Assembly (NCBI GenBank): GCA_038380795.1
Contig: CM076267.1
Coordinates: forward strand, 15,731,501-15,795,500
Direction: 5' to 3'
Source of the DNA: Pyrocephalus nanus
Taxonomy: Eukaryota > Chordata > Aves > Passeriformes > Tyrannidae
Length of the DNA stretch: 64,000 bases
The stretch's first letter is position 1. Each line of letters begins with the position of its first letter. The translations under genes and the position numbers were made by a program. This document shows, in pieces, positions 24,501 to 32,411 of this stretch. Below the pieces are notes generated by a model. The model was not told the origin of the DNA, made no database searches, and saw nothing but the letters and a program-made list of their open reading frames with translations.

Positions 24501-27500
24501 CGCACAGGTTTGTTCACGCATGTGCAAGCCCCTCTTCCCCGGGCACCTACTCCAACAGGGCCACTCGCTGGTGGTCCCTCAGCAGCCCCCAGAGCTGGTG
24601 CCACCCTAAGGGACACAGAAAGCCGGGTGTATACACACACGCACACATGTGCGTGTGCACAGGCGTGTCATCACCCACCCGGTAGCCGTGGGAAAAGCTT
24701 TCCTGGGCCAGGGGCTCCCACGCCACAGTTGCTGGGTGACAGCGAGGCCTAATGATGCCATGAGCTCGTTTGCATATGCAAAGCAGCATCATTGCTGCTG
24801 GGTGCCCCGGGAAGAGGCCTTGCCCCCCACTCCCAGGGTCCTGATGGGATGCCCAAGGATGCCAATGCGTCTCCTATGCACATAGCCCCCACTCTGTTCT
24901 GGCCCCCATGGGCCTGCTTCATTAACAGCAATTATCCTCACTAGGGAAAGAGCTGACCCTTCGATTCCCACCCCTCCAGAGCCCCTTCTGCTTGTCTTGT
25001 TGCCAACACCATCACCATGCCAGAGGGGATGTCGACCTAGCACCCAGCTTTGCACTCCCCACCCCCCTGCTGCTGGAGGGGCACCCTGCCCAACCAGTGC
25101 CAGCCAGGGAACCAGCCCATCCCACAAAACAACCCTGCCTCAGCTCCACACTGGAAGGTTCCCTGTTAGCTTCTCTGGCCCTAAGGCTAGGAACTGTTGG
25201 GGGGATGAAGGGGATGGGGCTGCAGGACTTCTCGGGAATGTCACCTGGGTACCCACCAATGGGTACCCACCTGCAGGGGCCAGCACCTACACTGTGCAGG
25301 GGGGGGAATGCAAAGGCATCCCTGGCCATGGGTCCCCCAACACACAGACCCAAGGAGGCTGGAAGGGGAGCCAGGTGTCCTGGGCTGGAAGAGGCACCGG
25401 TTAGAGATGCCAAATTAATCAGGAGTGGAAGGCCTGGATTCATTGCCCAACACTGCAGAGAGGTGCAGTGGCTGGGAGGGACCTGGGACACCCAGTTCCC
25501 CTGAGGCTGCAAACTCAGGGTGGGTGGGGGGCACTAGGACACCTGGGTCTAGCCATGTAGGTTCAGGTCCACCCAGTGTTTTGCACCCCGCTGGGTCCTG
25601 GGGCCCAGCTTGCCTCGGTGATTGGAGAGGATGCAGAGTCCCAAAACCCCAGAACTAACTGGATTCCCCCGGTTTTCCTCTTTTCCCTCCACTTTAGTGG
25701 GGTAGCAGAGCCTCTGCCCCAGGGAATGACAGGGCCCCCGGCCAGTGACGCAGGCTGGGCGTCGTGGGGGATCAGCCCCCCACCCTCTCCAACCCCACAA
25801 CCCTTCCACAGACCCTCTCACAGCCCAGTGTCCCTGTCCCGCATCCCATCTCGGTCCCCCCTTCGTGCACCTCCCAGCCCGCTGCCCACCGCCGCCGCTC
25901 TCCTGGGCTGGGTCTCGCCCCGCTCCCCATAGTCCCCGGGGCTCCTCTCGGCCCCTCTCCCGGTCAGGTCCCCCCAGCTCCACCCCGATGTCCGGCCGTC
26001 TTTGCCAGTCTTCGCTCGGTCCCGGTCCTGGTCCAGCCCTGCCCGTTCCCCCTGCTCCCAGTCCACCCGTCCCGGTGCAAACGCCCCCGATCCGTGCCGC
26101 TCCCCTCGCATGCAGTCCCGTCCACCGCCCGCTCCCGGGACCAGCCCCGCTCCGAGACCCCAGCGCTGAGACCCTGCCGCGCTGCTGTCCTGCTCCCCCC
26201 GGCGCCCCTCGGTGTCCCCCGGTGCGGGCCGTACCCAGAGCAGACAGGAGAGGCACAGTCCGGTCATGCTGCCCGCGGCGCAGCCCCGGCCGGCCGAGCC
26301 CCCCGGCCCCTCGCTCCGCCCGCCCGCCCCGCCCCGACCCCACACCGCCCCTCTGCCCGGGGGGAGAATGGGGGCGGCAAACCACCCCCCTGACCCCCGC
26401 AGCGCCCCAATCGAGTTGGCCCGGGGGCGATCAGAACGCCCCCACCAACGCCAGCAGAGGGGTTGCGGGACTGGGGGGGCCCGGAATGGGGCTGTGCGTG
26501 TCCCAGGCCCCCTCTCCCCCACTCACACGCATTTGGGATCCATTTCCTCTGCTGATCGAGGGACACCCGCCACCCACGTCACCCCCCTCCCTTCTCCGGC
26601 CTCCAGCGGGTCCTGCGGCGGGATGTACGCCCCCCATCCTCATCCCCAGCTGCGTCCCCTGGGTGGTCCCGGGATGGGAGACGGGGAGGGATCGGCGGAC
26701 ATCCATGCGCGGAGCTGGGGGGCCTCAGAGAGGGGGGACAACCTCTAGGCGGGACGGAGAGCGGCTTGGCAGTCCGCGGCCCTGACAGGGATGGATTTGG
26801 CGTGGGGATGCTTCAACCTCTCCTGGGGGGCTTAGCTGGGCGGTACACGGTCCCCCCTCTCTCTCCACCGGCGCGGACTCCGGCTCCAGCCTGGAAACTT
26901 GTGCTCAGCTGGCCGTGACCATGAGGGTGTGAGTCAGGGTGCAGGACGTGCTGGAGGAAGGACACGCCGGGCAGCACAAGCCACCGCTGGCACGGGGATC
27001 TGGGCATGGAGGGGACGTGGGCACTATAATGCCCCCCCTCCCCGTGCCTCAGTTTCCCATCTGTACGCTGCATACAGCCACCAGGTCAGAGAGAAAGGGC
27101 AGAGTGAGACGGAGGGGCTGCCCTCCCCAGACACTGGGATTGCATCTGACCCCCCCAAATTGCAGCATCCCCTCCCCTATCCCACCTCCCTCCTCCTCCA
27201 CCCCACTTTGCTGTGCCTGCCTAGTCCGTAGTTGTGGAATCCCTGTGGAGATGTGATAGCTGGGACAGGGGAGAGGTAGGGGATAGCACCTCCTACCCCT
27301 CCATAACAGCCAGGGCCAGGGGCAGAGGGAGGCTGTGAGGGCTGATCCTGCTCACAGCACCAAACAAGCAGGGAGCGCCATCTGTGAACACCTCACCCCA
27401 TCATTACAGCCCTCATTAATCAGCCTTGTTACTGCCCACAAATAAAAACCCCAGTGGAGAGGGATGTCCCCACCCCCCCATAAATCACCTTCTCCCATTC

Positions 27501-29400
27501 ACTGCCGGGACAATCCCAGGCTCCTCAGAAGGGCAGGGACAAGGGTCATGGGACAGGGAGAGGGTGGCTGCAGGGACACTGCCCATGAGCGTAATTTAAG
27601 GATCATTTTCTCAGCAGGGGGATGCAGACAGGGCCACTTAGCACAGGAACCCCTCATAGGTACTACTGGTGCAGGCATGTATTCCCAGTGCAGGGCCAGC
27701 CTAGGCAGGAGTCCTCTGTGTCCCCCCTCCTGGGGTCGTGATGTCCCCAAGGCCCCCACACCCACTTCCAGCAGAGCTGTCCCCATGCTGCCCTTGGGTG
27801 CACAGGGCATAATCACACATCACACACACACCCTCCTATGCACATGCCAGGGCACACTCATGTACACCACACACACCCCCCCATAGCATGTGTAGTGGGT
27901 TGGCCCCCATGCGTGTGGGTGCCTGTTGGCACAGGAAGGACTGGGGGACACCCCTCTAACAGCTCACATGACCGTAAAGCCTCTTTGCTACTGCGCCCAG
28001 AACACACACACGTGCTGGAGGACACACACCCCACGACAACTCCCCAGAGACCTGCTGTGCACCCACACCCACATGAGCTGCAGTTCACTCTCACCTTAGC
28101 CCCACCTGCATGCTCATGAACACACATGCACAAGCATGCATGTGTGTTACAGCCCCCCATGAGTCCCTGTTCTCACACCTGCATCAGGAACACATGGACA
28201 CAGGGATGGGCATGGGACTGCACAACCACCACCCCACACCTCCACAGTGCCTCCCTCCCACCCATAGCGCTGAGCATCCCCCTATATTCCCATCAGCTCA
28301 CGATCCTGCGTTCCCGAGACACGCTGGTGTCCCCAAGCAGCCAGAGGCCTCTTTCTCCTCCAGGCTGGGTCCCTGCCCTGGCACATACTGGATTGTCACC
28401 AGCCTGCAGTGACAGCCCCAGACACTGCCCTGGCAGTGGCTTTGGCACCCGCTTTTTTGGCACAGTGCAGCTGGAGTGTCCCATGCCATTCCGCTAGGCA
28501 CAGGGCAGCTTCCCAAAGGTTGAGGAACCAAGTAAGGGTGGCGCATTGGGAGTCCTCACCCTCCAACAGCTTCTCCCCTCCCTGCCTCAGTTTCCTCAGC
28601 ATGGGTGGCAGAACAGGATGTGTCCCCACACCATGTGCTGCATGGGCACGGGAATCCCCTATGCAGGGCAGTCCTTTGGCACATGGATCCCACTCACACC
28701 GGGTACTGATGAGCATACCTACAGCAGGGTGACCCCACAGGGACCCCTCATGTTGGGCACTTTTTTGGGCACGGGGCACCCACACTGATTGAGTACTTTA
28801 TGGGTATGGCGTTCCCCAGTACCAAATGCTTACAAGTACAGGGATCCCCCACACTGAGTACTTTATGGGCACAGGGATCTCTCGTGCTGGGTGGTTTATG
28901 GGCTTTGGGGTCCCCTCACATGGGGCACAGTGCCCCATGTTCAGGGTTCAGTAGGGACACAGGGACACCCCCTGCCTACATGTTCTCTCTGTAAGGACAC
29001 AGGGACCCCAGCATATCCCTTTGCATGAAAGGCTGTACGGTAGCTCCCCTCCAGTCAGGCACTGCAGGGGCCCGCGGGTGTGGAAAGCGAGGGTCACAGT
29101 GCCACTCCGTGGGGGGGTACAAGGAGGGACAAAGGACATGCCCTGCACCTGGCATGCATATACAGGGTTTAACCCTCCACTGCCCGCAGCAGGCAGGGCC
29201 AGCGGCAGCCCGCACACCCACACCTCCCAGTCCCCGGACCCCCACAAGCCCCGTGTCCCCCGCAGCCCCTAACCCTAACTCCGTGACCGGCGGTGCCTGC
29301 TTACCTCCCGGCGGCGGCGGGCGCGGAGGGGCAGGAGGCAGGACACCAAGGACTTCCCCCAGCCAACCAAGGTGGCAAAGCACCAGCCCAGCCGGGTCAT
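461..29400 (-). CDS. TNS1: Tensin-1, 5' portion (C1 finger, linker and start of PTEN-like domain); gene continues left of the window
   Basis: Tensin links integrin adhesions to actin. The coding exons, in transcription order, are 29400-29305 or another first exon, then 22645-22531, 21361-21324, 6411-6373, 4194-4153, 1402-1353, 1040-869 and 511-461. All have GT/AG borders and phases that join without a stop. From the 29.4 kb start the product has a 32-residue leader, then a C1 zinc finger at residues 42-88 (H42, C55, C58, C69, C72, H77, C80, C88, exact C1 spacing). A linker follows, then the tensin signature [20 protein letters not shown] and LFNLSERR, the start of the PTEN-like phosphatase/C2 module. 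What is seen is about 201 codons of a protein that is normally about 1,700 or more. The rest of the phosphatase domain, the central region, SH2 and PTB domains must lie beyond base 1. Recognition rests on remembered tensin family sequence and on the neighbours RUFY4, CXCR and ARPC2. The linker exons (4153-4194, 1353-1402) are the least certain. Confidence 0.88.
869..1040 (-). CDS. TNS1: TNS1 exon, start of PTEN-like phosphatase domain
   Basis: The exon has one base completing a split codon, then 57 codons from [14 protein letters not shown] to KSKHGNNYV. The acceptor is CTTGCCCAG at 1049-1041 and the donor is GTGAGG at 868-863. The sequence is an almost direct match to known tensin N-termini ([29 protein letters not shown]). 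Two methionines near its start (MSLTTAM and MESSCEL) fit the start sites used by shorter tensin-1 forms, so this exon may also hold an internal translation start. Confidence 0.93.
1353..1402 (-). CDS. TNS1: Probable TNS1 linker exon between C1 and phosphatase domains
   Basis: Fifty bases lie between the acceptor GGTTCTTTAG (1412-1403) and the donor GTAGAT (1352-1347). In phase 0 it reads [16 protein letters not shown] plus two bases, and those two bases complete an Arg codon with the first base of the next exon. There is no stop and the phases fit both neighbours. The linker is poorly conserved in tensins, so identity rests on phase, splice sites and position only. The donor is weak. Confidence 0.5.
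1403..4152. other. TNS1 intron between linker exons
   Basis: Apart from the possible first exon at 2985-3026, no coding exon is supported. Bases 1921-2130 form an AT-richer island with a MEF2-like CTATTTATG (about 1956) and an AP-1/MARE-like stretch near 2008. The remainder is GC-rich unique sequence, and the open frames here have no recognisable domains. Confidence 0.6.
2985..3026 (-). CDS. TNS1: Possible alternative TNS1 first exon ([14 protein letters not shown])
   Basis: An ATG in a strong context (GCTGCCATGG) opens 14 codons reading [14 protein letters not shown], directly followed by the donor GTATGG. It ends in phase 0, as do the three other candidate first exons, so it could join the linker exon at 1353-1402. 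Its length and basic/aromatic character fit a leader exon. No CpG island is present. A TTTAATAA stretch on the minus strand and the palindrome ATCAGCTGAT lie about 200 bases upstream. I found no homologue from memory, so it may be chance. Confidence 0.33.
4153..4194 (-). CDS. TNS1: Probable TNS1 linker exon after the C1 domain
   Basis: Fourteen codons in phase 0-0, [14 protein letters not shown], between a strong acceptor (CCTCCTGCCTGCAG, 4208-4195) and a consensus donor GTAAGT (4152-4147). It follows the exon ending in NYEL and precedes the 1353-1402 exon in phase. Known tensin-1 has a short variable linker at this place. The splice sites are good, but the sequence itself is not diagnostic. 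Confidence 0.6.
4195..6372. other. TNS1 intron
   Basis: No exon is supported here. Two GATA-type sites (AGATAAG near 5111 and AGATAAC near 5173) lie 60 bases apart in otherwise GC-rich sequence. The open frames on both strands show no domain, codon bias or splice structure. Confidence 0.6.
6373..6411 (-). CDS. TNS1: TNS1 exon carrying the last cysteine of the C1 finger
   Basis: Thirteen codons in phase 0-0, [13 protein letters not shown], with acceptor TTCCTTGCAG (6421-6412) and donor GTAAGT (6372-6367). The Cys lies exactly seven residues after the previous C1 cysteine, as the C1 pattern requires. The human counterpart, as I remember it, has a closely similar VAAPC...HEL segment. A protein started at 14180 would join directly to this exon. 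Confidence 0.83.
7377..7436. promoter_or_regulatory. Candidate SRF/TEAD muscle-type element in TNS1 intron
   Basis: CCATAAAAGG at 7377-7386 is a perfect CArG box, CC(A/T)6GG, the binding site of serum response factor. GGAATG at 7431-7436 is a TEAD (MCAT) core on the same strand 45 bases away. An AT-rich run, TTATTATTATGATTTTATTC, lies just upstream at 7341-7360. Both factors drive cytoskeletal and smooth-muscle genes, which fits tensin. Function is inferred from motifs only. Confidence 0.4.
11799..12258. repeat. Degenerate minisatellite of inverted CCAAT boxes
   Basis: The array is built of units of roughly 29-35 bases around the core GGATTGGCCAGTGCA followed by GATTCTNACAT. Eight copies keep an exact ATTGG (near 11801, 11831, 11932, 12014, 12064, 12118, 12152 and 12239). 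Others have drifted to ACTGG, ATTGA or ATTAG. On the minus strand, which TNS1 uses, each good copy reads CCAAT. Open frames crossing it are by-products of the repeat. Confidence 0.8.
14154..14180 (-). CDS. TNS1: Alternative TNS1 first coding exon (MDFGSVMNQ)
   Basis: ATG at 14180 opens nine codons, MDFGSVMNQ, followed by the donor GTACGG (14153-14148). It lies inside a CpG island and ends in phase 0. The next downstream exon in transcription order is 6411-6373 (AVTPC...), also phase 0. A transcript starting here would lack the first seven zinc ligands of the C1 domain but keep the phosphatase part. The same GTACGG donor is used by the 26.25 kb first exon. Confidence 0.6.
14354..14414 (+). repeat. 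Polypurine GGAA/GGGA tract in CpG island
   Basis: About 60 bases of almost pure purine on the plus strand, starting with repeated GGAA and passing into GGGAGG and GGGGG blocks. It could form triplex or G-quadruplex DNA. It lies upstream of the 14154-14180 first exon in the sense of transcription. A matching polypyrimidine tract occurs at 14588-14645. Confidence 0.75.
14921..21323. other. TNS1 intron
   Basis: About 6.4 kb without a supported exon. A possible regulatory islet at 17050-17090 has GAATATTTGG and a CRE-like TGACGTAA (17073-17080). CA-rich DNA lies at 17970-18135. A stretch near 20320-20410 repeats TGGCACAG several times. A TGAGTCAGC (AP-1/MARE half) sits near 19816. The long open frames here, such as the plus-strand one at 20091-21143, lack any domain. 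Confidence 0.55.
21324..21361 (-). CDS. TNS1: TNS1 C1-domain exon 2
   Basis: A 38-base exon. Its first two bases complete a Gly codon, then it reads [12 protein letters not shown] and ends in phase 0. The acceptor is CCTCTCCCTCCCACAG and the donor GTAAGG (21323-21318). It supplies four zinc-finger positions (the second Cys of the CxxC, then Cys, His and Cys) and matches the tensin CxFSCHRKCxAK segment. Confidence 0.9.
21362..22530. other. TNS1 intron between the two main C1 exons
   Basis: The sequence is rich in degenerate GCACAC/GTGCAC words (21520-21900 and 22210-22480) with no supported exon. These words make long Cys/His/Thr-rich open frames on both strands that have no biological support. 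Confidence 0.6.
22531..22645 (-). CDS. TNS1: TNS1 C1-domain exon 1
   Basis: A 115-base exon starting in phase 0 after the acceptor GTCCCCCCAG (22655-22646) and ending with one base of a Gly codon at the donor GTGAGC (22530-22525). It reads [19 protein letters not shown], then [23 protein letters not shown] is the first zinc ligand and CGIC the first Cys pair. Tensin-type C1 fingers share the HxFK...[12 protein letters not shown] wording. Confidence 0.92.
22854..23375 (+). repeat. Large (TG)n-derived repeat with TGTACAGTG interruptions
   Basis: More than 500 bases of alternating purine-pyrimidine DNA. The first part (22854-23080) is tandem GTGTGTGTGTACAGT-like units. The second is TG/CA mixed with ATGTGCACAT words, and it ends in a purer TG run at about 23330-23366. 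It lies 209 bases upstream of a TNS1 C1 exon. Frames through it give Cys/Val- or His/Thr-rich nonsense proteins. Confidence 0.9.
24751..24793. promoter_or_regulatory. Nested palindrome with a POU-dimer-like core
   Basis: TTTGCATATGCAAA at 24769-24782 is a perfect 14-base palindrome made of two opposed octamer halves. It resembles the MORE type of POU-factor dimer site. It is bracketed by AATGATGC (24751-24758) and its inverse GCATCATT (24786-24793), giving a wider interrupted palindrome. AT-rich sequence with homeodomain-type cores (CATTAACAGCAATTATCC) follows at 24919-24938. A candidate intronic enhancer, inferred from motifs. Confidence 0.4.
25830..26420 (-). promoter_or_regulatory. TNS1: CpG island, TNS1 promoter at 26.25 kb
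   Basis: A GC-rich, CpG-dense block that covers the candidate first exon at 26235-26267 and its upstream flank. There is no TATA box. The block fades into GC-rich but CpG-poorer DNA on both sides. Long open frames here on both strands are composition effects. Confidence 0.6.
26235..26267 (-). CDS. TNS1: Alternative TNS1 first coding exon ([11 protein letters not shown])
   Basis: ATG at 26267 opens eleven codons, [11 protein letters not shown], ending in phase 0 at the donor GTACGG (26234-26229). It sits inside a CpG island and is the nearest upstream candidate to the C1 exon at 22531-22645, which also starts in phase 0. The short, Cys- and Leu-rich leader could carry a lipid or membrane anchor, but this is speculative. 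Confidence 0.55.
26421..29269. other. TNS1 5' intron
   Basis: No supported exon. An AT-rich islet at 27395-27450 contains CTCATTAATCAG and AAATAAAAAC within GC-rich surroundings. CA-rich DNA lies at 27815-28150. A degenerate tandem repeat occupies 28741-28960. Confidence 0.6.
28741..28960 (+). repeat. Degenerate tandem repeat with ACACTGAGTACTTTATGGGC core
   Basis: The words GAGTACTTTATGGG (28791-28804 and 28856-28869) and GTGGTTTATGGG (28891-28902), each followed by a CAGGGATC/GGGGTCCC-type stretch, recur about every 33 to 66 bases. Copies are diverged. Confidence 0.6.
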
Positions 29401-29830
29401 GGTGCCCCTGCCCGGGGCTCACCTGGCGGGGGGAGGGAGCAGGGGCCGACCCCTGCCCAGGGCACTCTCGGGGGGGGCGGTCTAACCCAGCCCTGTCCCC
29501 CCCCCTCGCCAGCCGCAACAAGCTCCGGCGGCCGGGCAGTGCCCCGGAGGTGCCCGGGCGCGGGCACGGGACTGTGCGACGATGATGTGCTGGGGGGCTG
29601 CGGTCCCACCGGGCCCAGTCCCCCCCGCCGGTCCCCCAGCGTCGCCTGCGCGTTGGCAGCCAGGCAGGGAGCACCGTGCCCGCCCCTGTCCTGCAGTGCT
29701 TGGGTGGGAGCCAGCTCCGACACGCTCCCCCTCCTCCCCTCCTCCCCTCCTCCCACTCCTCCTTCTCCTCCTCCTCCTCCTCTTCCCTCTCCTCCTCCCG
29801 CACACGGAGTTCGGGGCTTGGCACCCCCGG
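29270..29830 (-). promoter_or_regulatory. TNS1: CpG island, most upstream TNS1 promoter
   Basis: A GC-rich, CpG-containing block around the first exon at 29305-29400. The upstream part carries a polypyrimidine tract (CTCCTCCTCC type, 29726-29790), which is a purine tract on the transcribed strand. Its location at the boundary with the RUFY4-facing intergenic DNA makes it the likely 5' end of the gene. Confidence 0.6.
29305..29400 (-). CDS. TNS1: Most upstream TNS1 first coding exon ([12 protein letters not shown]...)
   Basis: ATG at 29400 opens exactly 32 codons ending in phase 0 at the donor GTAAGC (29304-29299). The peptide starts [19 protein letters not shown], has a moderately hydrophobic stretch and ends with a basic RARRRRE tail. 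It joins in frame to the C1 exon (PEDLEAPP...). The clean donor, phase and CpG setting support a real exon. I do not recall a matching reviewed tensin N-terminus, so identity is inferred from context. Confidence 0.6.
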
Positions 29831-30680
29831 GACTCACCCGCCTGTCCTCCAGGCATGGCGTCCCCTGGGGTGAATGCCAGACCCTAACAGTGTCTCCTGC
29901 TCCAGAGCCCTCAGGTTTGGGGATGGAGGAAGTCGGACACCCTGGGTTGGATCACAGCACAATCCACGATCCCCTCTCTGACCCTGCCTCAGTTTCCTTG
30001 TAGCACCTCCTACTCACCCCTAGCCCTAAATGGCAATGTGTACACACAATGGGGGTTCTCTGCCCCACTGCCAGTCCTTCTGGCATCCCACCAAGCTTCT
30101 CCTCTTCCCAGGAGCCTGAGGACACATTCAGGGACACCCCATCCAGCCTTCTTCCAGTGGGGTCTCCTTCCCGAAGCCTACCTGGCTGATGCACCATGCT
30201 GTGGGCACCGAATTACCCAGGGGAACCTCTCCCTGCAGAACAGCTCAAAATGGCCCCAGGCAGTCCCACCTCACCATGGGGCTTGCACAGAGCAGGGGGA
30301 CAGGGACCACATATCCCCCACATACCCATAGGGGGTGGTGCCAAGAGGAGCTGGCGACAGCACCCCCAGAGGCTGCCATGATGCTGTGCTGATGCGGGGC
30401 AAGGACTGTCCCCACAGGGCAGCTGCTGGTGCCAAGCGTGGGCAGTGGCAATGCCAGGCCTGGGCACTAATTGCATTTGCTTTGGGAAGGCTCCTGACAA
30501 GCAGCTGCACCAAAGAGGGGCGCATGGAATTCGGGTGATTCCCCACACTTCACAGCTGTCCCCCACAGCTCTCTCTGGCATCTAGGAGGGGCAGAGGGCT
30601 GGCAGGCAGAGAGGGCCAGGGTACAGCGCCCCCACACTGAGCCCCAGGGAGGTGACATCACCGCTGGCTCCATGGTCCCC

Positions 30681-30805
30681 CACCCCCATTTAATTAGCAG
30701 ATGGCCCCCAGCCCCCCCCGGTGGGCAGCACCAGGCCTGTGCAGGGCCATTAGCTTTATTGGCTGTGCTGAACCAGGGCCAGACCTCGTTAATTGAATTG
30801 CACCC
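30681..30805. promoter_or_regulatory. AT-rich islet, candidate conserved enhancer
   Basis: Within GC-rich DNA, this block holds ATTTAATTAGCAGATGG (homeodomain core plus E-box), CCATTAGCTTTATTGGC and CGTTAATTGAATTGC. Such composition and motif clustering is typical of conserved non-coding elements. An octamer-like AATTGCATTTGC lies upstream at about 30469. Conservation cannot be tested here. Confidence 0.35.
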
Positions 30806-32289
30806 ACGCCAAGGACAGGAAAGTGCCTTCTGTGCCCCCCCAGCCCCTGGCATCCCCACCCTAGCCCTTGGCTGGGGCAGGGGTGGGGGACCCTACTGCC
30901 AGGGCGCTGCTTTGGCACAGCGGGCAGGGGCACATCCCCCCCACGGGTGTTGGGGTGCTGCCCGTGCAGTGCCTGGGGCACATGGGTGGGTGCAATGATG
31001 GGCACGTGTCTGCAGGCACACGCGGTGCCCTCTCAGACTCGTGCCCATACCCGCCACGTGTGTAGGGCTTGTACCCACACATGCATCCCCATAGCCATGC
31101 ATGCACAGCCAGCACTCATGTGCCATTGCCCTGCACCCCTGCGCCTGCACACACATGCAAACGCACATGCATCCCCTAGGCACAGTGAGCTGACACTCCA
31201 CTTCCCCCCAACCCCCTACCCAGACCCCCATCCTGGGTGGGATGCTGCATCCCATGCCCACAGTGCCACACACTGAGGTGGCACAGGGCAAGGGGGTCGC
31301 TGAGGAGGCTGGAGTCACCCCAAGCACTGCCACTGCCTCCCCATGCCCCCCAGCTGCTTGAGGGCATATCAAAACCCAGCACCCATCAGGAGCCAGGAGG
31401 GTGCTGGGAGGCCCAGGCTCCCACTCGGCATCACTTCCTACTTTCACTTTGGTGCCGAGCAAAGCCCAGCTGGGGAGAAGCAGTAGCCCCCAAAGACACC
31501 CAGGTGACACAGGTAGGGGCTGCGTGTCCTACAAGGAGGGGTGCAGCAAAGGGCAGGATGTGGGCATCACTGTGGGCATCCACCAAGCCAAATGGTGGTG
31601 GGGAATGGGATGGCAGTGGGTCCCCCTGGACAGGCAAGATGGGTTGGAATTATCCCTGGCTTCCCCCCCTCCAGGGATTTTAGTCCTCAGTCCAGAAGAA
31701 ACCCACAGGACAGAGATGACCTAGCACAGGGGGCAGGCACCATGGCTGAGGGGCAACATGAGAGCTGGGGGCTCCCTAACAAGGGGGAGCCTTGGCCAAA
31801 ATGCTTGGGGAAGAGTTTGCACCCTGGCTCTGGGCATAGCCCCCATATTTGGGGCAGATGCCAATGGAGGGCTGTGGTCCTTGCTGGGGGAGGTGGTGGT
31901 CCTTGCTGGGGAGGGTGGGCTGCAGATCCTGTGGGGGTCTCTGTACCCAGGGGCTGTTGTGCATTGGGGGGTGGGCTTTGTGCCAAAGGCTGCTGCGGGC
32001 TGCTTTGAGCTGAGTATGGGTCCTGATCTCCCTCCACAAAAATTGCAGGATGGTCCTTCAAAGCATTCCCAATTCCCACTCTCATGGGAAGACACCAGGG
32101 TCCCCCCAAACATGACACTGTCCTTCCTCTGTCCTCCACAGAGGCTGCACATGGGGACCAGCCTTGCTGACCCTTTCCCCAGAACTGGCACCCCCCATAA
32201 CAGGGAGCTGGGTGCTGGGAGCTAAGCTGGAGTGCCTGATGTGATGTGGGCCGGGTGGGTGGTGGCTCCTGCGGCCTCACCAACCTCTC

Positions 32290-32411
32290 ACACTTCCTCC
32301 TGGCCAAGGTACAAAAGGAGAAGCAGACAGGCACAGCGTGGGCACAGGACACACCAGTGTGCCCCCAGCACTCAGTGAGCACCTCCGGGCAACCACAGCT
32401 CCTGGCCACAG
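32290..32411 (+). promoter_or_regulatory. Possible RUFY4 promoter/leader exon with ETS-type site
   Basis: The acceptor CTGCCTTTGCAG just upstream of the RUFY4 ATG implies a leader exon further left. A good donor (CACAG/GTAAGG, exon end 32411) lies 1 kb upstream. The sequence before it holds CACTTCCTC (32291-32299), whose complement GAGGAAGTG is a PU.1/ETS core. This fits a gene reported in dendritic cells. The exon is unproven. Confidence 0.3.

Larger units (their letters stand above)
22646..26234. other. TNS1 intron, repeat-rich
   Basis: It begins 209 bases from a large TG repeat (22854-23375), followed by CA/TG-rich DNA to about 24420 that includes three copies of the ten-mer TGCAAGAGTG near 24391-24420. 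Two AT-richer islets follow at 24070-24120 and 24735-24960. The CpG island of the 26.25 kb first exon begins at about 25830. No exon is supported. Confidence 0.6.

Noticed and set aside
25745..26785. Plus-strand open frame of 346 codons
   Set aside because: Pro-rich frame across a CpG island promoter, antisense to the TNS1 first exon; nothing protein-like.
29267..29279. Two telomere-like CCCTAA units beside the first TNS1 exon
   Set aside because: Two copies are too few to call an interstitial telomere; likely chance.
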